The notes beneath the pieces are model-generated. The model had not been told where the DNA came from and searched no databases. It saw only the letters and a list, made by a program, of their open reading frames with translations. From NCBI RefSeq assembly GCF_000716595.1, contig NZ_JNXC01000034.1, forward strand, positions 32,742 through 96,741: DNA of 64,000 bases, read 5' to 3'. The stretch comes from Saccharothrix sp. NRRL B-16314 (GTDB lineage Bacteria; Actinomycetota; Actinomycetes; Mycobacteriales; Pseudonocardiaceae). This document shows, piece by piece, positions 1 to 8,953 of this stretch (position 1 is the first letter of the stretch; the number at the start of each line of letters is the position of its first letter). Made by a program: the position numbers and the translations under genes.

Positions 1-28
1 CGCCAACGAGTAAGCGCCAACGAGTAAG
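1..28. repeat. 14-bp tandem duplication
   Basis: The unit cgccaacgagtaag occurs twice head to tail. It lies just downstream of the trehalose operon terminator (the operon is on the minus strand). It is one of several short tandem duplications at gene ends in this window. No function can be assigned. Confidence 0.7.
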
Positions 29-30
29 CA

Positions 31-68
31 CCGCGCCCGGTCCCCCAAAGCCGGGGAACCGGGCGCGG
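31..68 (-). terminator. Intrinsic terminator-like hairpin after the otsA-otsB/GH15 operon
   Basis: The arms ccgcgcccggt and accgggcgcgg pair perfectly and can extend inward through tcccc/gggga with one bulge. There is no T-run, which is usual for high-GC actinomycetes. It lies 26 nt past the stop codon of the minus-strand fusion gene. Confidence 0.7.
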
Positions 69-93
69 CAGCACAAGCGGCACGACAAGAGCA

Positions 94-2649
94 CTACACG
101 GTGGCCACCGCCGCGACCGAAGTCGACGCCAGCAGCTGGGCGCAGCGGATCAGGCCCAGGTGGCTGTACGCCTGCGGGTGGTTGCCCAGGGAGCGCTCCG
201 CGATCGGGTCGTACTCCTCGGGCAGCAGACCGGTGGGCCCGGCCGCGTCCACCATCTGCGCGAACAGCTCCTCGGCCTCGGTGCGCCGCCCGGTGAGCAG
301 GTAGGACTCGATCATCCACGCCGCGCACAGGTGGAAGCCGCCCTCGTCGCCCGGCAGGCCGTCGTCACGCCGGTACCGGTACACCGTCGACCCCGACCGC
401 AGTTCCGCCTCGATCGCGGTCACCGTGGCCTGGAAGCGGTCGTCCGTCGGGTCGATCAGACCCGACAGCCCGACGTGCAGCGACGCCGCGTCCAGGTCGT
501 CACCGTCGTACGCCGTGGTGAAGGACTGCGCTTCGTCGCTCCACCCGTGCTTGAGCACGTCGGTGGAGATCGTGTCGCGCAGCACCGGCCACGACGGGTC
601 GACGTCCCGGCCGTACGTCTCGGCCAGCCGCACCGCCCGGTCGAGGGTCACCCAGCACATCACCTTCGAGTACACGTGGTGACGGGGAGCGTGGCGCTCC
701 TCCCAGATGCCGTGGTCGGGCTCGTGCCACCGGCGGGCGACCGCCTCGGCCATCGCCTGCACCATCCGCCAGTCCTGGTCGGTCAGCGAACCGCGCGCGT
801 CGGCCAGCAGCACGACCAGGTCCACCACGGGGCCGAACACGTCCAGCTGCACCTGCTGGTTCGCCAGGTTGCCGACGCGCACCGGCCGCGACCCGGCGTA
901 CCCGGGCAGCGTGTCGATGACGGCCTCGGCGCCCAGCATGGTGCCCTGCAACGTGTACAGCGGGTGCAGCCGCTCCGGGCCGGGCAGGGTCGCCAGGACC
1001 CCGTGCACCCACCCCAGGAACGCCTCCGCCTCGCCGAGCGACCCGACCGACACCAGGGCCTGTGCGGTCAGCGCCGCGTCGCGCAGCCAGCAGTACCGGT
1101 AGTCCCAGTTCCGGATGCCGCCCAGCTCCTCGGGCAGCGAGGTGGTGGCGGCGGCCATGATCGCGCCGGTGTCGTGGTGCACCAGGCCCTTCAACGTCAA
1201 CGCCGACCGCAGCACCAGGTCCGACTCGACCCGGGGCAGCTTCAGCGTCGCCGCCCAGTCCGACCAGAACGCGCCGGCCCGCGCGCGCCGCTCGGGCTCG
1301 CCCAGGGTGGCCTCGGACAGGTCGTCCGTGCCGCAGCGCAGCTCCAGCAGGATCGGCGCGCCCTCGCGGGGGCACACCACGGCGGTCGCCGTCTCCTGGA
1401 TGCCGTCGGACGTGATCTGCCAGTCGACGCCCGGCGAGCGCAGCACCATCGGGTCCGACGTGCCGACGACCCGCAGGCCGTCGCGCTCGCGCAGCAGCCG
1501 CACCGGCACCTGGCCGAACTCCGGCCGCGGCGCGAACGTGATCACCGCGTTGGTGGAGCCGGAGATGCGCCGCACCAGGTCGGTGCGGTGCGAGGCCAGC
1601 TCGTGGTCCAGGTAGTCCGTGACCAGCAGCCGCGACCAGCGGGTCTCCACGACCATCGTGCCCGGCACGTACCGCTGGCCCAGGGGCAGCGAGCCGTGCT
1701 CCGGCTTGATCGAGAAGTGGCCCGCGGCCGGTCCGCCGAGCAGGTCGGCGAACACCGCCGCCGAGTCCGGCTCCGGGTGGCACAGCCAGTTCAGCCGGGC
1801 GTCGGGGGTGAGCAGCGCCACCGAGCGCTCGTTGGCGAGCATGGTGAGCCGCTCGATCGGCACGGCCTGGTCGCCGTGCAGCCACGCCCGCCGTTCCTCC
1901 AGCAGGAACGCCAGCACGGTGGCAACGTCGACGCTCTCGTCGACGTGGTACTCGGCCAGGGTCTCGCCGTCGCCGACCTTGATGCCGACGTCCGGCCCGC
2001 TGAGTCGGGCAAACGCTTTCTCGTCGGTCACGTCGTCACCGACGAAGACCGCCGCGGTCGCCGCCGCGCGGTGCCGCAGGACGTCCAGGGCGTGGCCCTT
2101 GTCCGTCTGCACCACGGCCAGCTCGATCACGGCCTTGCCCTCGGTGACCTGCACGCCGTCCCAGGTCGACGGACCGTTGCGCACGGCCGCCAGGACTTGC
2201 TCGCCCACGGCCTGGTCCGCGCGTCGCACGTGCACCGCGATGCTCGCGGGTTTGACCTCCAGTCCGACGCCTTCGCGGCCGTCGACGATCTCTTCAAGCT
2301 CGGTTTCCAGGCGGCGGTGCAGTGATCTCGCGTCCGCGTCCAGCGCGTGCACGAAACCGACGTCGAACTCGGATCCGTGCGAACCCACCAGGTGCACCTC
2401 GGACGGCAGCCGCGACAGCGTCGCCAGGTCGCGCAGCGCGCGCCCGGAGATCACGGCGGTCGTCGTCTCGTGCAGACCGGCCAGCGAGCGCAGCGCGCCC
2501 ACCGACTCGGGCAGCGGACGGGCGTCCTCTGGGTTGGCCACGATCGGAGCCAATGTCCCGTCGTAGTCGCAGGCGACCAGCAGGCGCGGTGTGCGTGCCA
2601 GCTGCACGATCGCACGGCGAAGTTCGGCGGGGAGGGCCTCGGCGGTCAA
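94..2649 (-). CDS. Fused trehalose-6-phosphate phosphatase / GH15 trehalase-like hydrolase
   Basis: An 851-aa two-domain enzyme. Residues about 15-250 are a HAD-type trehalose-phosphatase: nucleophile motif DYDGT at 28-32, SGR at about 68-70 and the acidic GDDVTDE motif at 204-210. Residues about 262-845 match the GH15 glucoamylase/trehalase fold: NWDYRYCWLRDA carries the substrate and acid residues, and a second acidic cluster EEYDP lies near the C-terminus. It follows otsA by 54 nt in the same operon, so it probably dephosphorylates trehalose-6-P made by OtsA. The second domain, related to actinobacterial GH15 trehalases, could hydrolyse trehalose to glucose. Having synthesis and breakdown on one chain is odd. 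Actinobacterial OtsB proteins are often large fusions, but whether this GH15 domain is active on trehalose is inference. Confidence 0.9.
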   Translation of the reverse strand: MTAEALPAELRRAIVQLARTPRLLVACDYDGTLAPIVANPEDARPLPESVGALRSLAGLHETTTAVISGRALRDLATLSRLPSEVHLVGSHGSEFDVGFVHALDADARSLHRRLETELEEIVDGREGVGLEVKPASIAVHVRRADQAVGEQVLAAVRNGPSTWDGVQVTEGKAVIELAVVQTDKGHALDVLRHRAAATAAVFVGDDVTDEKAFARLSGPDVGIKVGDGETLAEYHVDESVDVATVLAFLLEERRAWLHGDQAVPIERLTMLANERSVALLTPDARLNWLCHPEPDSAAVFADLLGGPAAGHFSIKPEHGSLPLGQRYVPGTMVVETRWSRLLVTDYLDHELASHRTDLVRRISGSTNAVITFAPRPEFGQVPVRLLRERDGLRVVGTSDPMVLRSPGVDWQITSDGIQETATAVVCPREGAPILLELRCGTDDLSEATLGEPERRARAGAFWSDWAATLKLPRVESDLVLRSALTLKGLVHHDTGAIMAAATTSLPEELGGIRNWDYRYCWLRDAALTAQALVSVGSLGEAEAFLGWVHGVLATLPGPERLHPLYTLQGTMLGAEAVIDTLPGYAGSRPVRVGNLANQQVQLDVFGPVVDLVVLLADARGSLTDQDWRMVQAMAEAVARRWHEPDHGIWEERHAPRHHVYSKVMCWVTLDRAVRLAETYGRDVDPSWPVLRDTISTDVLKHGWSDEAQSFTTAYDGDDLDAASLHVGLSGLIDPTDDRFQATVTAIEAELRSGSTVYRYRRDDGLPGDEGGFHLCAAWMIESYLLTGRRTEAEELFAQMVDAAGPTGLLPEEYDPIAERSLGNHPQAYSHLGLIRCAQLLASTSVAAVATV

Positions 2650-2703
2650 CGCCCCTCCTCAATGCTCGGTGGGACAGGTCGGGAATAACTTCTCTGAACT
2701 GAT

Positions 2704-4140
2704 TCAGATCGTGGACTGCGTGCCCAAGGCATCAAGAAACGATCGAGCCCAGCGGTCGACGTCGTGCGTGAGGACTTGGCGGCGCAGCGCGCGCATCCTA
2801 CGGCGGCCTTCGGCGGGATCCAGCGTGAGGGCGGCATCAAGCGCGTTCTTGACTCCGTCGAGATCGTGCGGATTGACCAGGAACGCACTCGTGAGTTCGG
2901 CCGCGGCACCGGCGAACTCGGAGAGCACCAGCGCGCCGCCGAGGTCGTAGCGCGTGGCGACGTACTCCTTGCAGACGAGGTTCATCCCGTCACGCACCGG
3001 AGTGACCACCATCACGTCGGCGGCGCTCATGAACGCCGTCAGCTCGCGCCGGTTCACCGATTGGTGCAGGTAGTGGACCACGGGGTGGCCGACGGTGGAG
3101 AACTCGCCGTTGATCCGGCCGACCGCCTGCTCGATCTCGCCCCGCATCTTCTTGTAGTGCTCGACGCGCTCGCGGCTGGGCGTCGCGAGTTGGACCATGG
3201 TGACCTCGCCGGGGTCGATGCGACCGTCGGCGAGGAGTTCGTGGAGCGCACGGAGGCGCACGTCGATGCCTTTGGTGTAGTCGAGCCGATCAACCCCCAG
3301 CAAAATCTTCTTCGGGTTCCCGAGGTCTTCGCGAATTTGCCTCGCGTGCTTTTGCACTTCTTTGTCCCGGGCCAGCGCGTCGAGTCCGGCCGAGTCGATG
3401 GAGATCGGAAATGCCCCGACCCGGACGGTGCGGTCGCCGACCTGGACCACGCCGGGACGGGTGCGCACGCCGACCGCGCCGCGGCTCGGTTCCAGGCCGA
3501 CCAGGCGGCGGGCCAGCCAGAGGAAGTTCTGCGCGCCGCCGGGCCGGTGGAAGCCGACCAGGTCCGCGCCCAGCAGCCCGCGGATGATCTCCGTGCGCCA
3601 CGGCAGCTGCATGAACAGCTCCACCGGCGGGAACGGGATGTGCAGGAAGAAGCCGATCCGCAGGTCGGGCCGCAGCTCGCGGAGCATGGCCGGCACGAGT
3701 TGCAGCTGGTAGTCCTGCACCCACACGGTGGCGCCCTGCGCGGCGACCTTCGCGGTGACGTCGGCGAACCGCTGGTTCACCCGCACGTAGGCGTTCCACC
3801 AGGTCCGGTGGAAGGCCGGCGGGGCGACCACGTCGTGGTAGAGCGGCCACAGCGTGCCGTTGGAGAAGCCCTCGTAGTAGTCGGCGACCTCGGTGGCGCT
3901 CAACGCCACCGGGTGCAGCTGGAGGCCGTCCTCCTCGAACGCGTCCACGTCGGCGTCCGCGATGCCGGGCCAGCCCACCCACGCGCCCTTGTGCGTGCGC
4001 AGGAACGGTTCGAGGGCGGTCACCAGGCCACCGGGGCTGTGCTTCCAGCGCTGCGTCCCGTCCGGCAGGCGCTCCAGGTCAACCGGTAGGCGGTTGGCCA
4101 CGACCAGGAACTCCGCGCCGTTCTCGCCAATGCTGCTCAC
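2704..4140 (-). CDS. otsA: Trehalose-6-phosphate synthase (GT20)
   Basis: A 478-aa cytoplasmic glycosyltransferase making trehalose-6-P from a nucleotide-glucose and glucose-6-P. Family blocks are intact and in order: NRLPVD near residue 17, [52 protein letters not shown] (phosphate/nucleotide binding) and [11 protein letters not shown]. The start is GTG with a taggagg ribosome site about 11 nt upstream. It is the first gene of the otsA-otsB/GH15 pair. The 155 bp upstream, before the thrE-like gene on the same strand, should hold its promoter, but I see no clear -10/-35. Confidence 0.97.
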   Translation of the reverse strand: MSSIGENGAEFLVVANRLPVDLERLPDGTQRWKHSPGGLVTALEPFLRTHKGAWVGWPGIADADVDAFEEDGLQLHPVALSATEVADYYEGFSNGTLWPLYHDVVAPPAFHRTWWNAYVRVNQRFADVTAKVAAQGATVWVQDYQLQLVPAMLRELRPDLRIGFFLHIPFPPVELFMQLPWRTEIIRGLLGADLVGFHRPGGAQNFLWLARRLVGLEPSRGAVGVRTRPGVVQVGDRTVRVGAFPISIDSAGLDALARDKEVQKHARQIREDLGNPKKILLGVDRLDYTKGIDVRLRALHELLADGRIDPGEVTMVQLATPSRERVEHYKKMRGEIEQAVGRINGEFSTVGHPVVHYLHQSVNRRELTAFMSAADVMVVTPVRDGMNLVCKEYVATRYDLGGALVLSEFAGAAAELTSAFLVNPHDLDGVKNALDAALTLDPAEGRRRMRALRRQVLTHDVDRWARSFLDALGTQSTI

Positions 4141-4295
4141 CGGGTAGCGCCTCCTAAGGGATTCGTCTCGCCCACCGTCGAGGTTAGTGGGAACGCGCAG
4201 GCTGGATGCCCTGTCGTCAGACCCGTCACACAGTGTTGACTTGACGAAAGTGCGTCAGGTGGGCCATCTCACGTGGAAAGCACGTGATCAGGTGT

Positions 4296-5633
4296 TCATC
4301 GTCGGGAACGGGCCGCCAGGCGACCCAGGCCGGTGCGGACCGGACGCCCCAGATGTTCACCCAGTACGACGCCGGCCGCCAGCGCGAGCGCCGTGGCGGC
4401 GGCCAGCACGAGCGTGGACAGGCCGGCCGCGTCACCGTCGGCGGTCAGCTGGTAGAGGCCCCGGTAGATCGTCCAGCCGGGCAGCAGCGGCACCATGCCG
4501 GCCACGGCGAGCAGCAGCGGCGGCGTCCTCAGCCGGCGGCCGACGATCGTGCTGCCGAACCCCACGACGGTGGCCGCGGCGGCGGCGCACGTGACCGTGT
4601 TGATGCCCGTGAGCGCGAGGAGCCCGTAAGTGGTGGTGCCGACCGCGCCCGCGGCGGCGGCAGTGGGGAGCGCGCGCAGCGGGGCGTAGCCGGCGAGGGC
4701 GAAGAAGGCGGACGTCGCCGCGCCCGCGGCGAACTGCATCGGGACCTCGGAGATCAGCGGGGGCAGCGGGTCGGCCATGGTGGTCGCCACGCCGAACTGG
4801 ACACCCGCCCGGAGGGTGAGCGTGATGCCCGCGATCAGGCCCGCGGTGAGCAGCGCGACTTCCATCGTCCGGCCGGCGGCGGTGACGTTGTAGCCGGTGA
4901 TGGCGTCCTGCACGGTGCCGACCAGCGACAGGCCGGACAGCAGCACCACGATGCCGGTGGCGATGAGCAGGGACGGCCGCACGCTCGGCAGCAGGTCCGT
5001 CGAGTACATCGCCAACGCGACCGAGGTGGCCAGCGCGCCGCCGACGGCCTGCTGGAAGAAGAACGGCAGCGCGCGCCGGTTGAGCAGCCGCCCGACCCGG
5101 TCGATCAGCGCCGTGACGACGGCCGCCGTCACGGCGAGCACCGCGCTGCCGCCGACCAGGAACGCCACCGCGGCGGCCATGCCCGCCCACGCCAGCGTCG
5201 CCACCCAGCGCGGGTACGGGTGGTCGGCGAGGCTGATGCGGTCGATCTCGGCGTACGCGTCGAGGGCGGAGATGCCGGCTGCGGTGATCCGCCGGACCAG
5301 CCGCTCCACGGCGGCGAGGCGGGTGTAGTCGACGCTGCGGCTGCGGACGACGCGCATGGACGTGACGGGTGCGGCGTCCGTGCCGCGGTGGCAGGCGACC
5401 GTGATCGACGTGTAGATCACGTCGACCTCGGTGTGCGGCAGCCCGTACGCGTTCGTCACCGCCAGGATGGTGGTGGTCACGTCGTCCGCGCCCGCCCCGC
5501 CGGCCATCTGCGCCTCGCCCACCCGCAGCGCGAGGTCGAGTACGAGGTGGACGGTCGAGTCGTCCGGAAGGGACGGTCCTTCGACGGGTCGTGCCTGGAC
5601 GGTGTCCTCGTGCCGCTTGCGCCACAGCCGCAC
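4296..5633 (-). CDS. Threonine/serine exporter family protein (ThrE-like)
   Basis: A 445-aa protein with the fused architecture of the ThrE family. A hydrophilic N-terminal half (DUF1212-type, about residues 30-160) contains LALRVGEAQMAGGAGADDV and DVIYTSITVACH. About ten hydrophobic helices follow from residue 165 onward, including the second (DUF3815-like) half. The family exports threonine and serine in Corynebacterium. In other actinomycetes the substrate is unproven. The gene is on the same strand as otsA, 155 nt upstream, and is probably a separate transcript. The GTG start leaves a basic MRLWRKRHE N-terminus, which suits a membrane protein. Confidence 0.9.
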   Translation of the reverse strand: MRLWRKRHEDTVQARPVEGPSLPDDSTVHLVLDLALRVGEAQMAGGAGADDVTTTILAVTNAYGLPHTEVDVIYTSITVACHRGTDAAPVTSMRVVRSRSVDYTRLAAVERLVRRITAAGISALDAYAEIDRISLADHPYPRWVATLAWAGMAAAVAFLVGGSAVLAVTAAVVTALIDRVGRLLNRRALPFFFQQAVGGALATSVALAMYSTDLLPSVRPSLLIATGIVVLLSGLSLVGTVQDAITGYNVTAAGRTMEVALLTAGLIAGITLTLRAGVQFGVATTMADPLPPLISEVPMQFAAGAATSAFFALAGYAPLRALPTAAAAGAVGTTTYGLLALTGINTVTCAAAAATVVGFGSTIVGRRLRTPPLLLAVAGMVPLLPGWTIYRGLYQLTADGDAAGLSTLVLAAATALALAAGVVLGEHLGRPVRTGLGRLAARSRR

Positions 5634-5915
5634 CCGGCGCCACCTCCCTCTGCTCGCGCGGACGCCACGCCGACCGTGTCACATTCGGGGCTGTGTCATG
5701 CGCCACCCCCGGAAGGGGTGCCCGGGAAGGGTGATCGATCACTGTGCGTTCGGCTCTGTTGATATCGCTGGCCAGCGGCTTTAATGGTTCCCGGGACCAC
5801 CCGGACGGTACCCGCGACCTCCGGACGGCCCAATGGGAGCCCACCACGAGCAGGCCGTTCGCCGCAGGTGGCACCCCCTGCGGGCGCTTACGATGTTCCA
5901 GGTCTTCGGGCCGAT
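5634..5915. other. Intergenic region upstream of the thrE-like gene and tRNA-Thr
   Basis: The 282 bp between two divergent transcripts (ThrE-like to the left, tRNA to the right). It should hold both promoters. I find no convincing sigma-70 hexamers, riboswitch or repeat. Confidence 0.4.
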
Positions 5916-5988
5916 GCCGGTGTAGCTCAATTGGCAGAGCACTCGCCTTGTAAGCGAAAGGTTAGGGGTTCAAGTCCCCTCACCGGCT
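5916..5988 (+). tRNA. tRNA-Thr (anticodon TGT)
   Basis: A 73-nt cloverleaf with acceptor stem GCCGGTG/CACCGGC, D-stem GCTC/GAGC and an anticodon stem-loop whose loop is CTTGTAA, giving anticodon TGT (reads ACA, and ACG/ACN by wobble). The T-arm is AGGGG TTCAAGT CCCCT and the discriminator base is T. The encoded 3' end is followed by CA, not CCA, so CCA would be added after transcription. The 27-43 pair of the anticodon stem is a C-A mismatch; the rest pairs. Confidence 0.97.
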
Positions 5989-5996
5989 CAGAAGAA

Positions 5997-6027
5997 CCCC
6001 TGACCAGCCGCTACGGCCGGTCAGGGG
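5997..6027 (+). terminator. Terminator hairpin after tRNA-Thr
   Basis: Arms cccctgacc and ggtcagggg (9 bp) enclose an inner GCCG/CGGC stem. It starts 8 nt past the tRNA, is not followed by a T-run, and probably ends the tRNA transcript. Confidence 0.75.
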
Positions 6028-6136
6028 AGTGAAGTTGATCAAGACGTATCCTTGCACAGCGCTCCGCGCCACGTGATCGCGGCCCACGTCGGCCGTGGGC
6101 CGCGATCACCGTGGAGGACTTGCCGGTGGCGCGGGA

Positions 6137-7750
6137 CTACTCGCGGTCGATCTGGACCTCGTAGGCGACGCCCCCTTGGTCCTCGCCCTCGAACGACTGC
6201 ACGACGTGCGTCAGGAACTCGCCCGCCGCTCCGGACGTGAAGGTGAGCTCCGTCTGGAAGCGCTCACCCGGGTTGATCAGCAGACCCCGGAGCGCCGCGC
6301 GTTGCGTGTCGACCTGGACCTGCGTCTCGCCGACCTGCTTCACGCCCTCGCCTTGGCCGCCACCGGCGCGCCAGCGCTCGAACAGGCGCGGGCCGAGGTC
6401 GATCACCACGGTGCCCGGCAACGGCTTCACGCCGGTGATCAGCAGGTCGGACTTGACCTGCCTGCCGGTCGCGTTGCCCAGCGTGAACCAGGACTTCACC
6501 GGCTCCAGCACCTTGCCGCGCACGGTCTGGACGTTGCGCCACGCGATGTTGTTGTTGTTCTTCGCGTTGAGCGCCGTGTTCGGGCCCTCGGCGAACGTCA
6601 TCGGGTCGGTCGCCGACACCCAGCGCGCCAGCAGGCAGAAGTGGCCGGGCCCGGGGATGTTGCTCCACGGGATCTTGACCACGGTCACGCCCGCGGGCAC
6701 CGACACCGACTGCTGGCCGATGTAGACCCAGTCGCCGTTGGTGGCGTTGTCCCACGTCGTCGAGCCGCCCGCGGGGGTGCGGTAGAGCTTGAGCGTGCCC
6801 AGGCCCGTGCCGCTGCCGTACGGGCCGGGGTTGTGCAGCCGCACGTGGACGTAGTTCGTCGCGCCCACGACCGGCTGGATGCCGGCGCAGTCGGCCAGGG
6901 TCGGGCACACCTTGATGTCGGGGCTCTGCCACACCGAGCCGTTCGGGTTCGGCTCGACGCCCGTGTCCGTCGGCTGGTCGTGCATGAACACGTCGGTCTG
7001 CCGGCAGTCCGCGAGGAACTGCTGGATCGCCGTCGCCGTGCCCGCGCCGTTGGCCGACGCCTGCACGAACGCCCCACCGGTCGTGGTCGCGTAGTTCTGC
7101 ATGATCGGGACGATCACGGAGCTGTTGGCGGACGACGTCGGCACGTACACCGACGAGATCTTGATCCCGGCCGCCAGCGCCTGGTTCGCCCTGGTCGCCG
7201 CGTTCGACACGTCCACCGGGGCGTGGACGTCGTCGAAGCCGCCGGGCCGCGCGTCGGTGACCAGCACGACGAACTTCGTCGCGTTGGACCGCCACACCCC
7301 GTTGAAGGCGATGTTCTGCGGCCGTCCGACGGCCGACAGGTTGTTCACCACCGTGTTCAACGCCTCGTCGGAGGCTTCCGGCTCCATGCCGCCGCCACCG
7401 GCGGCGAGCGTGTTGGTGATGTAGTTGGTCACCGGCGCCGCGTTGCCGACGGCGAGGTTGGTGTGGACGGTGATGTTGTCCTTGAACGTCACCAGGCCGA
7501 GCTGGTAGTCGCCGCCCGACGCGGCGACCACGTCGCTGACGATCGAGTTGATGCCGGCCTTCAAGTTGGTGATCGCGCCGCCCATGCTGCCGGTGTCGTC
7601 GAGGACGAACGCGACGTCGAGCGGACCGCAGCGGGTGGCCGCCGCGGGTGCGGGAGCGGGCGCCGCGATCGAGGCGGGGGTGAGTTGGACGGTGGAGAGA
7701 GCCATCACGGCGACGGCTAACAGCGCGCCGCGTCTGTGCGAAATTCGCAT
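6137..7750 (-). CDS. Secreted von Willebrand factor A (vWA) domain protein
   Basis: A 537-aa protein with a Sec signal peptide: basic start MRISHRRG, hydrophobic core to about residue 25, Ala-rich cleavage region near 30. A vWA domain covers about residues 40-260, with a MIDAS-type motif DDTGSMGG (Thr in place of the usual first Ser) and a later VTDARPGG. This predicts divalent metal and protein-ligand binding. The C-terminal half contains beta-rich segments with repeated Trp/Tyr and no catalytic motif I can identify, so an adhesive or structural extracellular role is likely. The ATG start matches the signal peptide. It is divergent from the aldo/keto reductase. Confidence 0.85.
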   Translation of the reverse strand: MRISHRRGALLAVAVMALSTVQLTPASIAAPAPAPAAATRCGPLDVAFVLDDTGSMGGAITNLKAGINSIVSDVVAASGGDYQLGLVTFKDNITVHTNLAVGNAAPVTNYITNTLAAGGGGMEPEASDEALNTVVNNLSAVGRPQNIAFNGVWRSNATKFVVLVTDARPGGFDDVHAPVDVSNAATRANQALAAGIKISSVYVPTSSANSSVIVPIMQNYATTTGGAFVQASANGAGTATAIQQFLADCRQTDVFMHDQPTDTGVEPNPNGSVWQSPDIKVCPTLADCAGIQPVVGATNYVHVRLHNPGPYGSGTGLGTLKLYRTPAGGSTTWDNATNGDWVYIGQQSVSVPAGVTVVKIPWSNIPGPGHFCLLARWVSATDPMTFAEGPNTALNAKNNNNIAWRNVQTVRGKVLEPVKSWFTLGNATGRQVKSDLLITGVKPLPGTVVIDLGPRLFERWRAGGGQGEGVKQVGETQVQVDTQRAALRGLLINPGERFQTELTFTSGAAGEFLTHVVQSFEGEDQGGVAYEVQIDRE

Positions 7751-7924
7751 TCCGTTGATCTCTTCTCGCTCGTGCTGCCGGGCATCGGGGCCCGGATGCC
7801 CGAACAGCGTCGTTCGCGCATGTCAGACGGATGGCGCAACCACGTCCCGAGTACGGTCCGATAAGAGCAACTTGTCGGGAGTCCTTGTCCGGCAATCGGC
7901 AGTAGCGCGTGCGACGCTGGGGAT

Positions 7925-8953
7925 GTGGCCTACCAACCGGACGCATCGCGCTACGACCGGATGACCTACCGCCGTTGCGGGCGCAGCGGGCTCCGGCTAC
8001 CCGCCGTGTCGCTCGGCCTGTGGCACAACTTCGGCGACGACCGGCCGTACGCGTCGGGGCGGGCGATCGTGCGCCGGGCGTTCGACCTCGGCATCACCCA
8101 CTTCGACCTGGCGAACAACTACGGCCCGCCCTACGGCTCGGCGGAGGTCAACTTCGGCCGGATGGTCGCCGACGACCTGCGCCCGCACCGGGACGAGCTG
8201 GTGATCTCCACGAAGGCGGGCTACGACATGTGGCCCGGCCCGTACGGCGAGTGGGGCTCCCGCAAGTACCTGCTGTCGTCGCTGGACCAGTCGCTGACCC
8301 GGCTCGGGCTGGACTACGTCGACATCTTCTACTCGCACCGCTACGACCCGGACACGCCGCTGGAGGAGACGGTCGGCGCCCTCGTCAGCGCGGTCCGGCA
8401 GGGCAAGGCGCTGTACGTCGGCATCTCGTCCTACTCGGCCGGCAAGACCCGTGAGGCGGCCGAGCTGCTGCGCGCGGCGGGCGTGCCGCTGCTGATCCAC
8501 CAGCCGTCCTACTCGATGCTCAACCGGTGGATCGAGAACGACCTGCTGGACGCGCTCGGCGGGCTGGGCGTCGGCTGCATCGCGTTCTCGCCGCTCGCGC
8601 AGGGCATGTTGACCGACAAGTACCTGCACGGCGTGCCGGAGGGCTCCCGCGCCACGCAGGGCAAGTCGCTGTCGGAAGACTTGCTGAGCGAGGCCAACCT
8701 GGCGCACGTGCGCGCGTTGGACCGGATCGCGTCGTCACGCGGGCAGTCGTTGGCGCAGCTCGCGTTGACGTGGGCGCTGCGGGACGAGCGCGTCACGTCG
8801 GTGCTCATCGGCGCGAGCAGCGTCGAGCAGCTGAACGCCAACGTGGCCGCCCTGAACAGCCCACCACTCACGGACGACGAGCTGGCGCGGATCGACGAGC
8901 ACGCGGTCGAGTCGGGCATCGACCTGTGGGCCCAGTCCTCGAACGCCGGCTAG
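7925..8953 (+). CDS. Aldo/keto reductase (YghZ / L-glyceraldehyde-3-phosphate reductase type)
   Basis: A 342-aa (beta/alpha)8 NADPH-dependent oxidoreductase. The AKR tetrad is visible: Asp in THFDLANNYG, the Tyr of that same motif (NNYGPPYGSAE), Lys in ISTKAGY and His in YSHRYD. The nucleotide-binding end is VLIGASSVEQL. The YRRCGRSGLRLPAVSLGLW opening and WPGPYGEWGSRKYL segment are typical of the YghZ group, which reduces small aldehydes such as methylglyoxal or L-GAP. The physiological substrate here is unknown. The start is GTG at 7925; the ATG two bases earlier is out of frame. Its stop codon overlaps that of the convergent histidine kinase gene. Confidence 0.93.
   Translation: MAYQPDASRYDRMTYRRCGRSGLRLPAVSLGLWHNFGDDRPYASGRAIVRRAFDLGITHFDLANNYGPPYGSAEVNFGRMVADDLRPHRDELVISTKAGYDMWPGPYGEWGSRKYLLSSLDQSLTRLGLDYVDIFYSHRYDPDTPLEETVGALVSAVRQGKALYVGISSYSAGKTREAAELLRAAGVPLLIHQPSYSMLNRWIENDLLDALGGLGVGCIAFSPLAQGMLTDKYLHGVPEGSRATQGKSLSEDLLSEANLAHVRALDRIASSRGQSLAQLALTWALRDERVTSVLIGASSVEQLNANVAALNSPPLTDDELARIDEHAVESGIDLWAQSSNAG

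Noticed and set aside
160..2325. 721-codon plus-strand open frame antisense to the otsB/GH15 fusion
   Set aside because: Arg/Gln/His/Pro-rich translation with no domain; a GC-skew shadow of the real minus-strand gene.
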